Part shown: positions 61,623-64,000 of the stretch, piece after piece
Layout: every line of letters begins with the position of its first letter
How positions within the stretch are numbered: the stretch's first letter is position 1
Assembly (NCBI RefSeq): GCF_000243075.1
Contig: NC_016745.1
Location: forward strand, 3,117,001-3,181,000
DNA: 64,000 bases
Source: Oceanimonas sp. GK1
GTDB taxonomy: Bacteria; Pseudomonadota; Gammaproteobacteria; Enterobacterales; Aeromonadaceae
Direction: 5' to 3'
Translations under genes and position numbers: made by a program
The notes under the pieces: generated by a model
What the model was told of the DNA's origin: nothing
Databases searched by the model: none
Seen by the model: only the letters and a program-made list of their open reading frames with translations

Positions 61623-64000
61623 TCAAAAGGCGATACTGCTCTCCTTAGTTTCTTCAGACGACACTTCACTTAGCAGCTCATCACTGCGTTCATAACTTTC
61701 CGCAAACAATTTGGCATATCGACGCTGGTCGTGCAGCCAGATCACTATTTCATCATGATCCTGAGTGGGGTTAGAATAGCGGGTCTGCCGGGTTGGTGTG
61801 ACCGGATTCAGGGGCTGAGTAATACTGGCTCCCAGCATCAGTGGACAGAAACTTTGTTGCCCGTATATCTGGCTGACCTCATCATTGCTTCCAATAAACC
61901 TGAAATTACCCGTGGCTATATCGGGGTAGCGATGCTGACCAATCGAGCTGGGCGGAGTAGCCTGCTTGTCACCATCCATCCAGAAACTTTCATTACGTAT
62001 CGTAACTCCCTGACACATCTGACTGGGTTCAAATTCAGCCCAGATGAAATCAAGGCCGCTACGACCGAAGCTATTGGTTGTACGAGAAAATATCGGCGAT
62101 CCATAGCGCTGCTCTAGCGATGACTTAATTCCAATCAGGTTAATGCTTTTTGGAGAGAAACGCATTTGCCGGCGAATAGCCACCACCTTACCAGATGCTG
62201 CCGGAGGCTCATCAAACAACGTAATCATTTCCTGTTCGTTCTCAGAAATATACATTCGACCGGAGCTGTAAGCTTCCAGCTTGCCTGCCAGAGTAGTGGT
62301 CTGGTGCACACGGTCTGCAACCAGCATGCGTCCCACCGGCATATGTTTGCGGATAAGCAGCTCTGCCTCATCAAAACTCATTCCCAGCTTAATACCGAGT
62401 ATGTCCAGATCTGGCTTCGATTCGGGATCCGGTGCCGATAGCAATGCAACCGGTAAGGATAAGGGATTGGCGAGTTCAAGTTCGAACCGCACCTCGCCAG
62501 TGTCGCGATCAACTAACCGGGCAGCCAGAGTCCTGGCCTCAAACAACAGGGTGTTGGCGGGATTGGCGACCGGCTCATCAGGAGGAGATCCCAAAGATAA
62601 CCCAAAGCGTTGGGCAAAGGGCTGAGCCTCACGCAGGGCTTCAAGCCAGGAAGTATCTGGCCAGACCTCGGGTACTGTGGCACCGGTTGGCTGCAGCTCA
62701 ATCTCCAGTACCAGGCCACTTCTTATCTTCCGGTGATCAGCTTTCAACACCGGCAGGCGGTCAATGCGGATCAAATCACGATAATAAATTGCCTTATTAC
62801 CGGCGCCCTGCTTAAGCACCTTCTGCATTGCTCGACAGTAAGGATCTTCATGACCACTACATTCATAGCGAGGGCCGTTACCACGATTAGCAATAAAATC
62901 GGGGCTGTAATTCGAGTTACGCAACCACAACACCGAATCTGGGCGCGCCCAAGAGACACCCAGAAAATCACACAGTCTGAGCTGCATGCTCAGGCTTTCA
63001 GTCAGCGCTTCGCCACGCTCCTTGCTTCGCCGTGCCTGATCACAGGTAATACGGTGAGACTGATTACCATAAACCTCATTCTGTGCCACGCCATTATCAA
63101 AACGGAGCCTCACGGTCAGCCGTTCGGGCAACTGCGCAATGCGTTTCATACTCCAGGCTTTAAACTCGGCCAGCCGCTCCGTCAGTTGTTCCGGTGCAGG
63201 CGGCTGAGAAAAATCGGTGAAAAAACGCCCGCCAGGAACAGGTGCCGGGGCTACTTTCTCATAACTGAAACGACTGAGCATCATGCGCCTGAGCATGGCG
63301 TCATCTACTGTGTCCGGCAGATATTTCAGCTGCAGCAGGTCAGCCACCTCGGCAGAAAACGGTTGCGGACTATCGGTTTTCGCTGGCTTAACTAAAGCGG
63401 GTCCGGAAGGTACCGGCTCTGTGGGCATAACCTCAAAGGTGGTTGATGCAAGCGACTGCCTCTGTTGGCCAGCAGTTTTGACAAAAGCTTTCGCTGACCT
63501 GGGTACAGCTTCAATCACAATCAAAGGCGTGCCGGATGAGGCCCTCTCAAGACGAATACTGCCCATCTCAAGGCCGGCGGCAAGTGTCAGAAACTCTTCC
63601 TTCTCTGTTGACTTTGGTGCCAGCACAAGGGTATATGCGTCTCTTGGCTCAGGCAGTACCATCACCAGTTCTACTTCCTCATCAAGTCCGAAAACCTGCC
63701 CCTTCCCCCAGCGGCGCGGGATAACCAGACGGTCTTCAGACACCTGCAAACGCCTGGAGAATTCCTCGTACTTTTTCACACTGCTGGTGCCGGGCTTGGC
63801 AAACACAAAAACCTGACTACCATTCTCCTTGCCTGTCAGGTAGTCTCTACTCGCATGATTGGTCTCAATCCACAGAGTGTCCGGCAACGCGGCTGCCCGG
63901 GCCCGGGTCCACTCGGCAAAGTTGGTAATCAGCCATGAAGGCACTACCGCATCGCGATCTCGCAAGGCCAACGTTAAATCCGGAGGAAAGAATGCAGCCC
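61623..64000 (-). CDS. Large protein of unknown function with BamE-like C-terminal part (5' end outside window)
   Basis: The frame stays open to the edge of the window (AAFFPPDLTLALRDRD upstream of position 63971), so the gene begins beyond 64000 and only the last 793 or so residues are seen. It is not recognised as a whole. Near the C-terminus, LDILGIKLGMSFDEAELLI followed later by LEQRYGSPIF recalls the GMsxxEv...yGxP pattern of BamE/SmpA-like domains, common in periplasmic proteins. A Pro/Thr-rich linker lies about 185-215 residues into the visible part, and a Cys-containing block (PRYECSGHEDPYCRAM) in the centre. Its stop overlaps an ATG of the next gene (TGATG). Confidence 0.7.
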   Translation of the reverse strand, partial: AAFFPPDLTLALRDRDAVVPSWLITNFAEWTRARAAALPDTLWIETNHASRDYLTGKENGSQVFVFAKPGTSSVKKYEEFSRRLQVSEDRLVIPRRWGKGQVFGLDEEVELVMVLPEPRDAYTLVLAPKSTEKEEFLTLAAGLEMGSIRLERASSGTPLIVIEAVPRSAKAFVKTAGQQRQSLASTTFEVMPTEPVPSGPALVKPAKTDSPQPFSAEVADLLQLKYLPDTVDDAMLRRMMLSRFSYEKVAPAPVPGGRFFTDFSQPPAPEQLTERLAEFKAWSMKRIAQLPERLTVRLRFDNGVAQNEVYGNQSHRITCDQARRSKERGEALTESLSMQLRLCDFLGVSWARPDSVLWLRNSNYSPDFIANRGNGPRYECSGHEDPYCRAMQKVLKQGAGNKAIYYRDLIRIDRLPVLKADHRKIRSGLVLEIELQPTGATVPEVWPDTSWLEALREAQPFAQRFGLSLGSPPDEPVANPANTLLFEARTLAARLVDRDTGEVRFELELANPLSLPVALLSAPDPESKPDLDILGIKLGMSFDEAELLIRKHMPVGRMLVADRVHQTTTLAGKLEAYSSGRMYISENEQEMITLFDEPPAASGKVVAIRRQMRFSPKSINLIGIKSSLEQRYGSPIFSRTTNSFGRSGLDFIWAEFEPSQMCQGVTIRNESFWMDGDKQATPPSSIGQHRYPDIATGNFRFIGSNDEVSQIYGQQSFCPLMLGASITQPLNPVTPTRQTRYSNPTQDHDEIVIWLHDQRRYAKLFAESYERSDELLSEVSSEETKESSIAF

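Noticed and set aside
63940-64000. A TTG start for the last gene at 63971
   Set aside because: The frame continues without a stop to the window edge, with no ribosome binding site at this TTG, so the real start is outside.

Overview
The window is a GC-rich chromosomal segment packed with catabolic, envelope and respiratory genes. Gene content (protocatechuate branch of the beta-ketoadipate pathway, enterobacterial-type bcsEFG plus bcsRQABZC cellulose genes, Puu polyamine genes, a CIO-type cytochrome bd, TyrR-like boxes and a DUF2750 gene) fits a free-living gammaproteobacterium. A marine or brackish relative of the Aeromonadales such as Oceanimonas, Oceanisphaera or Zobellella is my best guess. 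This is inferred from gene content and family resemblance, not from a marker gene. No rRNA, tRNA, CRISPR array, insertion sequence or prophage was seen.

Region by region. (1) 1-6.9 kb: aromatic acid catabolism, with the end of pcaH, then pcaG, pcaB, an AEC-family carrier, an outer-membrane SphA/MetA-type protein, and the divergent pobR/pobA pair, which feeds 4-hydroxybenzoate into protocatechuate; a lone tatA-like gene follows pobA. (2) 6.9-11 kb: a LysR regulator divergent from DUF3311, a sodium:solute symporter and an M20 amidohydrolase, which together look like uptake and hydrolysis of an N-acyl amino acid. (3) 11-24.6 kb: one co-directional cellulose operon read right to left, bcsE-F-G-R-Q-A-B-Z-C, covering synthesis, export, phosphoethanolamine decoration and c-di-GMP control. 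(4) 24.8-30.9 kb: a GntR/UTRA regulator divergent from a six-gene ABC uptake operon that includes a phosphodiesterase-like enzyme and a HAD phosphatase, suggesting import and dephosphorylation of an organophosphorus compound. (5) 30.9-35.3 kb: wrbA, a structured intergenic element, DUF2750, the NAD salvage pair pncA-pncB and the phenylalanine hydroxylase pair phhA-phhB.

(6) 35.4-42.7 kb: polyamine catabolism, puuD-R-C-B divergent from puuA, with an NhaC-family antiporter in the position where PuuP normally sits; puuE is missing. (7) 42.8-47.2 kb: a GAF-PAS-GAF hybrid histidine kinase overlapping a REC-GGDEF(degenerate)-EAL response regulator, a likely c-di-GMP degradation module. (8) 47.3-53.3 kb: CIO-type cytochrome bd (cydA, cydB) flanked by two tiny membrane ORFs, an FNR-like box, and a divergent 7TM histidine kinase with a sigma-54 response regulator. 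(9) 53.4-58.7 kb: an M48 lipoprotein protease, a chemoreceptor, an SNF-type transporter and hppD; both of the last two have TyrR-like boxes upstream, linking them to tyrosine catabolism together with phhAB. (10) 58.7-64 kb: two large secreted-type proteins of unknown function, in visibly less GC-rich DNA; the second runs off the window.

As a whole the window gathers several routes by which aromatic compounds enter central metabolism (4-hydroxybenzoate to protocatechuate, phenylalanine to tyrosine to homogentisate), with envelope polysaccharide synthesis and c-di-GMP signalling beside them. The least explained parts are the terminal two-gene unit, the organophosphorus uptake operon, the two tiny ORFs around cydAB and the structured repeat before wrbA.
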